A stretch of DNA of 12,360 bases from Physocladia obscura (Eukaryota > Chytridiomycota > Chytridiomycetes > Chytridiales > Chytriomycetaceae). The stretch is taken from assembly GCA_027596945.1 (NCBI GenBank), contig JADGJH010000905.1:927-13286 (forward strand). Reading direction: 5' to 3'. The position numbers were made by a program, and so were the translations under genes. Under the pieces are notes generated by a model. It was given only the letters and a program-made list of their open reading frames with translations, did no database searches and was not told the DNA's origin. Positions 1-8,799 of this stretch are shown here, in pieces; within the stretch, counting starts at the first letter, position 1; each line of letters begins with the position of its first letter.

Positions 1-2583
1 CTTTTTTAATTCACTCTCAAGAATCCGTCGTACTCGATTTTCAATCTTTGTTTTTTTCTCGCTGTCCAAAAATGCTTCCAAAAATAAACTATTATATGGA
101 AATGCAATAATAGCCTCTTCAAGAGCTTGCCGAGATTCGGCAGGTCTAACAAAAAATCCATCGTTCCCTCCACGTTGAGAATGTATGGCAAATATTTTCA
201 GACGAGTTTCTAAAATAAGCTCGCGCAGTGAAGAAGGTTCGTTTGGCATTGCGAGTTTTTGCGATAAATATGTTTGCGGTTCTTGAATGGCGTTTGTCGT
301 GAGGTATAGAAAATATGTCGTGCATGCAATAAATGCAGCGGTAATTCTTATCGCCTGTGGTGACTGGTTTGTTAAGTCTTCTGATGAAGATACTTTTAGG
401 CAGGCACTTTCAGTCAAATCTATCAAAAACTACATGGATATGGAGATAGAATTTAATTTAAATTTATCGGCAAATCAATTCAATTTGACCAACCTTTCGC
501 GTTTTTAAAAGCCGTGTTGCAGAAGGTGTTTCGGATTCATTTACGATTATATTTACCGAAGAGTCGGCGTACGCAGTAAGAATATTCAGGGCTTTAGCAT
601 ATTGGTGAGAATTGATTTCTAATTCTACATACGCCAAATGTAGTAAAACTGCATCATGCTGCTTTTCTAAAGGGAATGTTCTGTACGATGAAATTGCTGT
701 TTGGAAAATTTTTCGAGCCTAAAAATAAAAACAAATAAGCACAAAAATTTTTCAGTTTATATACTTCCATACCTCATCTTCCTTCCCTCGAGAGGCTTCC
801 AACAGAGCATACGAGCACCAAAGCCCCAAATTCATTCTCTCAGCTTTCAGTAGCCCCTTTCCAGTTTTGAGGGCAGCCTTCACACAATCTCCAGACGCCT
901 CCAGAGCTAAAATTATCGGAAGTGACACATTTTCAATCTCCTTAACAGTATTATGGCATTGAGTCAATAAATTTTTGACAAATTCGAGTTTCATATATCC
1001 AGTATCTGATATAACAGCAACATCAAGTAAATATGAATGCCTTGATGAGTTTTTGAACATTGCTGAGAGAGTAAATGGGTGTGTTTTAAGAGGGAATGAT
1101 TCTTTCAAATCACAATTCACTTTGCGAGTTTGCGGAAATAATTGATTAATTGCCGTGTTGTTCATCAGTTCAATACCCAATAGCGCTTTACTGCTCGCAA
1201 AAATACCGCCAGCCTGATCAGTTGAAGAATTTGTATTGTTGAAAGGACAGCCCAAAAGATTCAGAAAATTTGTAACCAGCTGCGATTTCAGAACTGGAAT
1301 TGATATATTAAACATGAACGGTCGAATATCGTCAAAGATAATGATTGCAAATGGATCCAAATCATCGCGGTCGATTTCATCAGCGCTACTCTTATCTCTG
1401 TTGTCATGCTTTTCCGTTTGTGATCTTTCAGATTTCCATTTGTTGAATGACGCCTCTGATTCTTTACGAAACCACGCTCGATATTCATCTGAAAAATTCA
1501 AAGAAGCTTATCAAATTAATTCAGGCAGTCCTATCTTTAATTTTATGTGTGTGTGTGCCAATTACCTTCATCTGCATGCATTTCATCTTGTTCTGGAACA
1601 GGGATGCGTCCTGTAAAAAGACTGGCTCCGCCAACAATATTGTTCAACCATCCAGATGCGCCAATTTCACCAACGCGAGGACATTCGCTTTCCCAAAAAT
1701 CTTCAAATAAATCGAGTCGTTGCTCAAACGTCTGTGCAGCAAATGCAGGTGGTGTGAAGCATGAAAACTCAATCATTGCTTGATACAAAGCCACAGCCCG
1801 TTCAGTAAACCCAGATTCATGCAACATATTAGATAGCCGTTTAAATATATGTAAAAGCGCGTCTTGAGTTACATTCGTGTCTAAAAAAAATTGTTCATGT
1901 TGAACAAACCAGAAAAAAAAATTCCAATGATACAATACCTTCAAAGGTAAGAAAGACCGCAATACATTCTTCAAACGCATCCACACACGCAGAAACCGTG
2001 AAACTCAAATAATTCGTCTGTCTGAACGTCAAATACCTATCCCACAGCAGAATAGCATCCATCACATCCACTTTTCTCGCGCCAGCCCCTGCAATCACCC
2101 GTTTTAAAATTTTTTCCCATGCAGTCAATAATTTTACGTCGTCCCATACGTCTTCACATAAATTTAGGTACGCGATCCATAGCTTTGCATTCAACGGAAA
2201 ATGGGAGATTGCTTTTTCGAATATTGCAATTTTCTTGTCTGTGACGGCACGTGTGAGACTGGCGGTGCTGCGCGATGTGATTGTGGCGTCAGAGGCTGCG
2301 TAAGACAGGAGACTATCTTGATGGGCTATCAATTCGAACCATGTGTCAATATTTTTAGGATTGTTTTCGAGACGGGTATTAAGACGACGAGTTTTTTCCA
2401 TGAATTCGGCAGACTCTTGGATATTTGTTGTTTTGGTTCTCGGTATTGCCAATTCTGCAACTGTTGAATCTTCGTCATCGGAGACGAAGGCAGATGATTT
2501 TTTTGGTATTTTCAAAAACGGAATGAAATCTTCTGAGTGAGATAATAAATTTGCGTCGTTTTGATGCATTTGATCCATGATAC

Positions 2584-2616
<33 letters not shown>

Positions 2617-3514
2617 TTTCTCAGCGTAACATTCGTTTTATCTATTTTCAAAACATACCTTCGAAACTGAACTGGTTGACCGCGCAAAGCCATTCGAAAA
2701 TCGCGATTTGAAAGACGATCACGCCTTTGATTTATTTTATAAATTACAAGTTTATTCGTGTACTTTATATCGCGACTAATTCGCCAGTTTGGATCAGACA
2801 CTCCAAGAATTTCATCTTTTGAAAGAAAAGAAAATTTTTTAGACTCGAAATATCATTAATTTTGTTATTCTTACTTCCGAAACTGAAATATTTCGGCGCC
2901 TTTGCTGGGTCTGAACCATATCTGGCATTTGAAGGGTCTCCTTTTCGATCGTATGTAAACAAATCATTATTTGCATTGACTGATTTTTTAAGAGAAAACG
3001 ACGGAACAACCAGGTCTTTTGACGATGCGGCGTTATCGATTGAATAAATTTGAGAATTTTTTTTGTTGCTTTTGGTGTGGTAATCATTATCTTTCCTGTA
3101 TTTTTCCATTTTTTCGTCCTTCTCCTTGTCTTTTTTATGCTTTTTATGCCGCTTTTTCGAATCCCTTTGTTCGTGGATCGTGTTTTCATTTATGTTTTGA
3201 AGTTGTTGGTTTGGTGGGGAAAAGGACTGTGACGACGAAAAAACAGTCGACGAATCAAACGAAAACGATTCGAACGATGGAAACGTATTGGAAAGCGAAG
3301 CGGGAGCAGATATCTTCGTTATTGTCTGTGTATGCGAACGCGATGACGAATCGGTAACTGCGCGGGAAAACACTGCATGGATGTCATTATCGTTATAATC
3401 CTCATTGTCATCGTCGTCATCAAGATCGGTCGAATGAGACGGAAGTGGCGCAAACGATGGAAACAGAGAAGAACCAAGGAAGCCTTGCGTTTGTTGTTGT
3501 TGGTGCTTTTCCAT
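1..3514 (-). CDS. NRDE2: NRDE2 homologue (nuclear RNAi-defective-2 family), partial at its C-terminus
   Basis: NRDE2 is a nuclear protein that binds the MTR4 helicase and acts in RNA surveillance and splicing; Nrl1 is the fission-yeast form. I join seven exons: 3514-2875, 2815-2659, 2582-1939, 1880-1566, 1488-773, 718-494 and 429-1. This gives 1,042 codons in consistent phase, with the frame still open at the window edge, so roughly the last 100 or more residues are missing. The N-terminus has the family's LFPSFA motif (about residues 17-22), an acidic patch (30-44), a Lys-rich stretch (119-152) and a DRKGDP...YG motif (189-200). Family landmarks follow: YQAMIEFS (513-520), FWESECPRVGEIGASGW (542-558) and FDDIRPF (637-643), then HAT/TPR-like helices ending in a QALEEAI...FPYNSLFLEAF segment. 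The start at 3514 is the only ATG in this frame, which stays open upstream to 3766. Most introns are 54-77 nt with GTA donors; the last (493-430) has an unusual GTTGGT donor. Recognition is from family knowledge; the splicing is inferred. Confidence 0.9.
1546..1557. repeat. (TG)6 dinucleotide run in an NRDE2 intron
   Basis: Six TG units lie close to the donor of the intron at 1565-1489. It is a short simple repeat with no visible role. Confidence 0.8.
2583..2658 (-). other. NRDE2 intron 2 with a microsatellite at its 3' splice site
   Basis: A 76-nt GTATGT-AAAG intron joins exon phase 2 to phase 2. On the coding strand its 3' half is an AAT trinucleotide run that ends directly at AAAG, so there is no pyrimidine tract. 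Joining at these sites keeps NRDE2 in frame and places a Ser codon across the junction. Confidence 0.75.
2585..2614. repeat. (TTA)10 microsatellite
   Basis: Ten perfect TTA units on the plus strand (AAT on the NRDE2 coding strand). The run lies wholly inside NRDE2 intron 2 and nearly touches its acceptor. Length change here would alter branch-point-to-acceptor distance but not the protein. Confidence 0.95.
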
Positions 3515-3539
3515 TGTTTTTTTCTTTTCGAGATTGGAG
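3515..3539. promoter_or_regulatory. 25-bp divergent start region between NRDE2 and the cyclophilin
   Basis: Only 25 bp separate the ATG of NRDE2 (3514, minus) from the ATG of the cyclophilin (3540, plus). It carries a T/C-rich run on the plus strand and no clear TATA box. Each 5' leader and core promoter must therefore lie partly inside the other gene's coding exon. A shared bidirectional promoter is inferred, not seen. Confidence 0.5.
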
Positions 3540-4131
3540 ATGAGTACTGAAGATGCCGTGTTGCTTGAGACATCCGCTGGCCCAATCACTGTTGAGCTAT
3601 ACTGGGAACATACGCCAAGGGTATATTTGCCTTTATCTTTTATCTTTATTATATATTCTGGTTGAGGTCTTTTTCCCAGACTTGCAAAAACTTCTACGAG
3701 CTTGCACGGCGTGGTTATTACGATGGATGCCTCTTCCACCGCGTGATTGCCGATTTTATGCTTCAAACAGGGGATCCAACAGGTTTAATGCAGCTATCGC
3801 ATAATCCGGTCACTTAATTGGATTAACAGGAACGGGCCGCGGCGGACAGAGCATTTACGGCTCAAAGTTCGATGACGAGATCCACGCGGACTTGAAGCAT
3901 TCCGGCGCTGGTATTCTGAGTATGGCTAATGCCGGCCGCAACACAAACGGCTCGCAGTTTTTCATTACGCTTGCCCCAACTCCTTGGCTGGATGGAAAAC
4001 ACACAATATTCGGACGCGTTGCTGCGGGAATGTCGATTGTCAAACGTATTGGAATGGTTCCCACGGATTCCGCAGACAGGCCAAAAGAGGATATTGTCAT
4101 CCGACGCGCATCTGTTATCCCCCAACAATAA
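3540..4131 (+). CDS. PPIL1: PPIL1-type cyclophilin, peptidyl-prolyl cis-trans isomerase
   Basis: Three exons, 3540-3620, 3680-3782 and 3830-4131, join to 161 residues; human PPIL1 is 166. The introns are 59 nt (GTATAT...CAG) and 47 nt (GTTTAA...CAG). Cyclophilins isomerise X-Pro bonds, and PPIL1 is a spliceosome component that binds SKIP. The ELYW and [14 protein letters not shown] segments, and the run GDPTGTGRGG to [17 protein letters not shown], match PPIL1-type single-domain cyclophilins closely. Active-site residues are all present: R48, F53, M54, Q56, A94-N95-A96, Q104, F106, W114, L115 and H119. One oddity is QTGD at residues 56-59, where the family usually has QGGD. The start fits because the N-terminal strand aligns from residue 6 on. 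AATAAA hexamers overlap the stop (4127-4132, 4131-4136), so the mRNA should end near the next gene's ATG. Confidence 0.94.
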
Positions 4132-4156
4132 ATAAAATAATTTATGCTTCATTGAA
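4132..4156 (+). promoter_or_regulatory. 25-bp cyclophilin-SRD5A3 spacer with poly(A) hexamer and a tiny upstream ORF
   Basis: The spacer is AT-rich. AATAAA hexamers at 4127-4132 and 4131-4136 overlap the upstream stop. An ATG at 4144 opens a three-codon frame closed by TGA at 4153-4155, one base before the SRD5A3 ATG and in another frame. There is no AG dinucleotide, so no splice acceptor lies in the spacer. Confidence 0.6.
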
Positions 4157-5164
4157 ATGACATCAATCATTGTTATTCTTGGAATTGTCTATTTCACTGC
4201 TCTCGCAATAGTCTCTATTGTGGGATCGTTCGCACCGAAAGATCTATTTGGGTTTCTCGTATCTTATGGCAAAACGATGCCTTCAAGTTCGAACTTAAAT
4301 CCCATTTCGCATTTCAATGTTGGGCTCACTTTGAAAACACTGCTCAAGTGGATATCGGCGTTTACATTGCCGAAGTCATGGTTCACGCATTTTTACGTGC
4401 TTGGTTCTTTCTGGACTGTGTTTTTGTTTGTCGGTTTACTGTTTGACGTTGCAAATGTCCGACAGTGGCTTGTTTGGCTTTGTTGTTCGTCGTTGTATTC
4501 ATCTACTCAATCAAATTCGGTATTGCAATCAACAAAATCTGAATCAAACACATCTAAAGCCGTATATTTATCGCTCGTCCTTGTGCTCTTATTTGAAGTT
4601 GGGCAAACTTGGCGTCGGTTATACGAATCACTCTGTATTTCGAAAACGTCAAAATATGCACGTATTCATTTTGCACATTACATTCACGGCTTAATTTATT
4701 ATACTCTGACTCCACTCCTTGCAATTTCATCTTTGATTTCCCCATATTTTGTCCAGCAAAAACCGCTTCTTTCATTGTCACTTGAAAACTTCCAGTGGTA
4801 TCACATAATTGCAATAATCTTGTATATTTATGCGTCGTACGAGCAACATGTTATGCACAAATACCTGGCATCTCTGCGAACAAAATACAATATTAGTATC
4901 ACACAAATGACATCTGAATACCCACTTCCAAAAGCAGGATGGTTCAAACACGTGGCATGTCCACACTATTTTTTTGAACTATTGGTTTATGTATCTATCG
5001 CGGTAGCTGGCGGCAGTATTAACAATGTGGGAATGTGGTTCGTTGTTCTTGGAGTGACCATTGAATTAGGTGCAATTGCAAATGAGACTCAAAAATGGTA
5101 TTTGCAAAAATATGGAGATCAGATAGCTGAACGGTACTGGCGAATGGTGCCAGGGGTATTTTGA
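4157..5164 (+). CDS. SRD5A3: SRD5A3/Dfg10-type polyprenol-pathway reductase
   Basis: A single exon encodes 335 residues; human SRD5A3 is 318. The family are ER membrane enzymes of the steroid 5-alpha-reductase superfamily that saturate the alpha-isoprene unit on the way from polyprenol to dolichol, the lipid carrier for N-glycosylation. Several hydrophobic segments suit a polytopic membrane protein. SRD5A3 landmarks are YGKT (37-40), LPKSWFTHFY (71-80; human VPKRYFSHFY), WRRLYESL (152-159; human LRRLFECL), the HGLIYY region (177-182), GWFKHVACPHYFFELLVYVS (261-280; human [20 protein letters not shown]) and a VPGVF C-terminus (human LPFLF). The C-terminal half is the catalytic domain. It lies 25 bp after the cyclophilin stop and 32 bp before the next ATG. 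A three-codon upstream ORF (4144-4155) ends one base before its ATG. No intron was needed. Recent work places SRD5A3 at the polyprenal step, so the exact substrate is left open. Confidence 0.92.
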   Translation: MTSIIVILGIVYFTALAIVSIVGSFAPKDLFGFLVSYGKTMPSSSNLNPISHFNVGLTLKTLLKWISAFTLPKSWFTHFYVLGSFWTVFLFVGLLFDVANVRQWLVWLCCSSLYSSTQSNSVLQSTKSESNTSKAVYLSLVLVLLFEVGQTWRRLYESLCISKTSKYARIHFAHYIHGLIYYTLTPLLAISSLISPYFVQQKPLLSLSLENFQWYHIIAIILYIYASYEQHVMHKYLASLRTKYNISITQMTSEYPLPKAGWFKHVACPHYFFELLVYVSIAVAGGSINNVGMWFVVLGVTIELGAIANETQKWYLQKYGDQIAERYWRMVPGVF

Positions 5165-5196
5165 TTTTTTTTTTTTTTTCTCCAATTTGAAAAGTT
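5165..5196 (+). promoter_or_regulatory. 32-bp spacer with a T15 tract before the LCB3-like gene
   Basis: A run of fifteen T (5165-5179) starts directly after the SRD5A3 stop, continues as CTCC, and is followed by AAAAG two bases before the ATG. It resembles a pyrimidine-tract 3' splice acceptor, but could equally be a poly(dT) nucleosome-excluding promoter element. No AATAAA is present for SRD5A3. Confidence 0.45.
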
Positions 5197-6374
5197 ATGC
5201 AAATCAGAGAATACTTTCGTGGGGTTGTACAGCAGCAAAGTGAGTGGGTTTGGCGGGTTCGACGAGCGAGTCCGGCATGGGCTGTCGGCGCAAGTGAGTC
5301 TGCGGCAGTGCTGGGGACGCACACATTCTTTGTGAGGTAAAAACACTGCAAATTATCACAATATTTTTGATGAAGGCAATTTTTCGTTGCAGCGTGTTGC
5401 CGCTGCTCTTCTTTGTGCCGTGTCGGACTGCACATGACGAGTGGCGCCTGAACAACTTAGCCCACTCGCTCGTGTCTGTGCTTGCCCTTGGCGTCGTTTT
5501 CGCTGCACTGCTTAAAGATTTTGCAAGACTTCCTCGGCCGCATCACGTGACTCCTCATCATGTGACAAACAAATTAAGAGTAGTGACTTCAAATAGCACA
5601 AAATCAGACGAAATATCAACAGAAGCCGATGCTGACAACACCAAGCGCGAATTTGGCTTTCCTTCAACACACACATGCAATGCTGCGTCAGTGGCCGTTG
5701 TCCTTGCTCAGTACTTTCCCGCGCGTTACGTGATTGCGTATCCAGCTCTCATGGGTGCATCGCGGATTATTGTTGCGCTGCATTCGCCACTCGATGTTCT
5801 AGGCGGCGCAATTCTTGGTGTCGCTGTTTCGGCTGCGTGGCTTTATCTTGATATGTCTTTCGTACTTGCAAATACACAATCGCTATTTCCTGTTTTTGCT
5901 GCCTGCGCCGCCGTTCCACTCCTCATTATTGCCCACCCGCACCCCATACTGGCTCCTTGCCCTTGTTTTCACGATGCTATCGCGTTTATTTCAGTCTTTG
6001 CAGGCGTTCAGGTTGCTTTTTTCCTGCGCTTCAACCAGCACCTTAATTTCCCGGCTGTCTCGGATATTATTACATCCTCTTCCATTAATCCTGACGAATC
6101 ACTGCTCCAATGGATGTATTTACTCATTCTACGCATTATCATTGGCGGTGCTGCCATATTCGTGTTTCGGAAAATCGCGAAATGCACTTTGGTAGAATTT
6201 TTTGCTACCCTTCTTCCTAAAAACAATGCAGGAACTAGTTCTATTGATAAAACTGGTGCATTTCATATTCCTCGCTTCACAAACAAGATGCTGGTCGATA
6301 TTTGCTTGTATTTTAATATTGCTGTCATTGCAGTCTATGTTTCTCCGTTTTTGTTTGCGTTTTTAGGCATTTAG
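5197..6374 (+). CDS. LCB3: Lcb3/Ysr2-type sphingoid long-chain-base phosphate phosphatase (PAP2 superfamily)
   Basis: Two exons, 5197-5336 and 5393-6374, join across a 56-nt GTAAAA...CAG intron in phase 2 and give 373 residues. The family are ER membrane enzymes that dephosphorylate long-chain base phosphates such as dihydrosphingosine-1-phosphate. All three phosphatase motifs are present: C1 K-x6-RP (K88-P96), C2 PSTH (137-140) and C3 SR-x5-H-x3-D (S170-D181). H140 and H177 are the expected nucleophile and general acid pair. Exon 1 supplies the LGTHTFFV segment (39-46), which matches LGSHTFYV of yeast Lcb3 and supports both the exon and the start. Hydrophobic segments after about residue 185 fit the multi-pass C-terminal half. 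A Ser/Thr/Asp/Glu-rich loop (105-132) separates C1 from C2. SGPP1 is the animal counterpart, and related lipid phosphatases are less likely given exon 1. The first downstream AATAAA is at 6555. Confidence 0.9.
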
Positions 6375-6700
6375 CTCCTTATTTTTTTCTTGAATTTTTT
6401 CAGCATCACATAAAATCATAATTATCGTTCAGTTTTGACTTTAATGAGTTTATACTCGAACAATCTGACAATTAAACGTGCCGATCATTTGACTGTCAAA
6501 AAATCTTATCAACAGATGAACATTTAATTCCTTTTTGAATTTTGCTGTGAATGAAATAAATTTTATTTAAAATTAATAAAGCTTGTATAACAAGTTTTAT
6601 TTCTTAATCTAACAAAATGTTCTTTATTTTTTACTCTTCTGTTTCAAAAAAATTGAAATATTCTTTATTTTTATTCTTCTGCTTCTTCATAATTATTATT
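6375..6700. other. AT-rich 3' flank and edge of the gene block
   Basis: No coding signal was seen. It holds the presumed 3' UTR of the LCB3-like gene, the last cluster of CpG dinucleotides (6426, 6457, 6476, 6482), an AATAAA at 6555-6560 and a small hairpin at 6575-6601. After 6482 the CpG-poor region begins. Confidence 0.6.
6575..6601. other. Short perfect hairpin (11-bp stem, 5-nt loop)
   Basis: AATAAAGCTTG and CAAGTTTTATT flank the loop TATAA. All 11 positions pair if one G-U is allowed. It lies 200 bp past the LCB3-like stop and its role is unknown; it may mark a transcript end or be chance in AT-rich DNA. Confidence 0.4.
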
Positions 6701-6879
6701 AATATCTTTTTTGTTTTTGATTTTATTGAAGATATGTATAGCATTTACATTCTCACATGGAGTGATACTGCTTGCTTATGCAATCTTAATTAGCGTCCAT
6801 GGGATTCATATTGATTTAACCTGTTGTGATGGTAATATTCTTGTTTTTGCTTCAATGACTAGAACACTGCTTCTTGATC

Positions 6880-7690
6880 TTAGAAAATATTTAATGCAAT
6901 TATTAAAGACTGTTGAGTATAAAAAAGTTGTGCCTCAGATCTCAATTGCCTGTTAAATAGATTAGTGATTTTGACAGGAGGTAGTAATTGCATAGCTTAT
7001 TGTAGTGTTGATGGATTGTGAAGGAGAATCCCAGCTCAGTCACACTAAATAATGTTTTCTCCTTGAAGATGTGGATGGTATGTCTTCAGTTGTTCAATGA
7101 TGGTATTAAATTGTAATTTGTTTTGTGCTCCTGATCTGTCAATGCCTTCTAAACTGCCATTATTGATAGAGCAAATAACTTTTTTGTAATTGGAGATTTT
7201 CCAACAAATCTCATGTAAGCATAAATAAATATAATTAGTTTTCCATCACCAGTTGCCAAAGTGTTCATCATATTGTCTTTAATTGTCCAGAGTGGTCTTG
7301 CAACAATTAATTACAGTGTTAATATGCACCAAACAGCCAGAATAAAAATGCTCACTGACCACTAAATAAATACAAGCACTGATTTTTGAGAACCACAATA
7401 AATTCAGCATAGTTTTCAATTTTAACTCTATCACTTTTGTTTTGAACTGCACCAGAACTGTTTATTGTTGTTTTGTATGTCAATTCCAGAGTTGCTGTTG
7501 CCCAGAGTGTTGTTTTCAAATCAGCTGCAGTTCCATTGAATTCAACACTTGCAAGTGTTATTGCTTTTTTGTTTTTCTGTGACTTGAAGAACTTGACAAT
7601 GGTAATCAGCTTCAGAGCAAATGCAGCGGATATTTCAGCTCCAAAAATAGCACAAAATTAATTTTGTCCAAAAACAACAAAATAAAAAAG
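6880..7690 (-). pseudogene. Decayed coding tract of unknown product
   Basis: I do not recognise this product. The minus strand holds a chain of abutting or overlapping open segments in shifting frames: 7690-7355 (112 codons with no stop, then TGA), 7301-7152, 7167-7048 and 7046-6945, each closed by one stop, with a further short segment after that. The first has coding-like composition, rich in Ala, Thr, Val, Glu and Lys rather than just AT-driven residues, and purine-first codons. The shifts occur where neighbouring frames overlap, which suits small indels in a once-continuous gene. No ATG opens the first segment, so the start is lost or lies in another exon. There is one CpG in the whole tract. 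It lies just after another decayed minus-strand tract and may be part of the same gene. Coding origin is inference. Confidence 0.4.
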
Positions 7691-7764
7691 ATATTTTATT
7701 TCATATTAAAATTTATTTTTACATTCCAAATTTTAGATAGAATATAATATATTATGATAATAAA

Positions 7765-8695
7765 CTATTCATTATTCCAACTAGGCCAAGACATTCTCTT
7801 TTTCCTTTTCTTGTCGTTTTTCTCCCCAACACTGCTCACAGCACTTTCATAATAATCACCCCCACACTCATCTGCCGCAAATTTCCACTGGTTAATCAAA
7901 GCAACAAACTGTTTACAATTCCTTCAAACTCATCTCTAGTTGTTTCCAGCAAGTCAGTCAAATGCAACCCATTTCATCTCATCTGATGCTGCTGAACCTG
8001 ATTCGACAACAATTGCTGTCCCTGCTGAAATCCTAACCCATTCTTCACTGCATCTGCATCAACTTCATTATCTTCATCTCCAAGCCGTCCAATAATATCC
8101 CCCTTAATTCTTTGTGCCCCCTCGCTGTTTGTTGCACTGCACTTGCCTGTATTGCTACTGCCACTATAAACAAACGCAAGTCTGTTAAACAATTCAACAT
8201 GCATTTCAAGAATCTTCAACATCAATTGCGATATCAGGATCCTATGGTTGAGCCGGTGCTTGTTGTCTGAAAGCTTGTGGAATGAGTGCATATATATGGA
8301 TTGGTATTGTACTGATGATATCGTGCTGTCAGGCATGTGGCAAGGCTGTTGGAAATAGTCTGTCAGGTGGGTTTTTCTTCATTCAGCTGATTATTCTGAA
8401 GCAAGTTGTGGCTGTTGTCTTCTTGCTGAAGATTTATATAAGTGAACATCTCCAATCCCAATGGACTGCTTTGATGCAGAACAGGATACTTTGTTTTCTT
8501 GTTGCAACTGGAAGTTTCAGAGCTGGTGGATTCCCTGACTGCATCAAACTGTGCAAGGTTTCCAACAAACATGTTGTGCGGTGTATGTATTATCATGCTC
8601 TTTGTAGAGTTATTTGCCAGGAAAACTGGATCTTTGATAAGCTGTTTGATTTCAATATAATTAAAACAGGAGATTGTTTTTCTAATTATTATTTG
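7765..8695 (-). pseudogene. Decayed coding tract with Q/N-rich and basic segments, unknown product
   Basis: This is an unrecognised gene relic on the minus strand in three frames. Segment one (8695-8366, 110 codons) includes FVGNLAQFDAV and an N/Q-rich tail. Segment two (8336-7977, 120 codons from an ATG) is hydrophilic, with an acidic GDEDNEVDADAV stretch and a Q-rich end; after one TGA it continues readable to about 7922. Segment three (7920-7765) has VALINQWKFAADE and a KNDKKRKKR cluster that would serve as a nuclear localisation signal, then ends in TAG. The first two segments close with TGA, as in the nearby transposase. The mix suggests a nuclear protein with disordered linkers, possibly a partner gene of a mobile element, but nothing proves that. 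A plus-strand ORF over the same bases looks antisense. Confidence 0.4.
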
Positions 8696-8799
8696 TTAAT
8701 AACTCAGTGAAAAAATAATTTGCTTAAACAGACTTACTTGAGTCCAAAAAAACTTGCCAGTTTCCCGCAACCACATCAGCAGTATCTGAATCTTCTAAA

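Noticed and set aside
3019..3357. Plus-strand ORFs across the NRDE2 Lys-rich region
   Set aside because: They are mirror images of Lys/Asp/Ser-rich coding sequence, giving Phe/Leu/Ser-rich text with no family resemblance.
2765..3766. Upstream extension of the NRDE2 first exon into the cyclophilin gene
   Set aside because: The frame is open to 3766 but has no ATG before 3514 and is plainly antisense to cyclophilin exons. The LFPSFA motif sits close to the ATG at 3514, as in other NRDE2 proteins.
7473..7661. 62-codon plus-strand ORF
   Set aside because: It is antisense to a 112-codon stop-free minus-strand segment with better coding composition.
8282..8710. 142-codon plus-strand ORF
   Set aside because: It is antisense to a more coding-like hydrophilic minus-strand frame. 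Its Ile/Leu/Cys-rich, membrane-like composition is what the complement of a Gln/Asn/Lys-rich coding tract gives.
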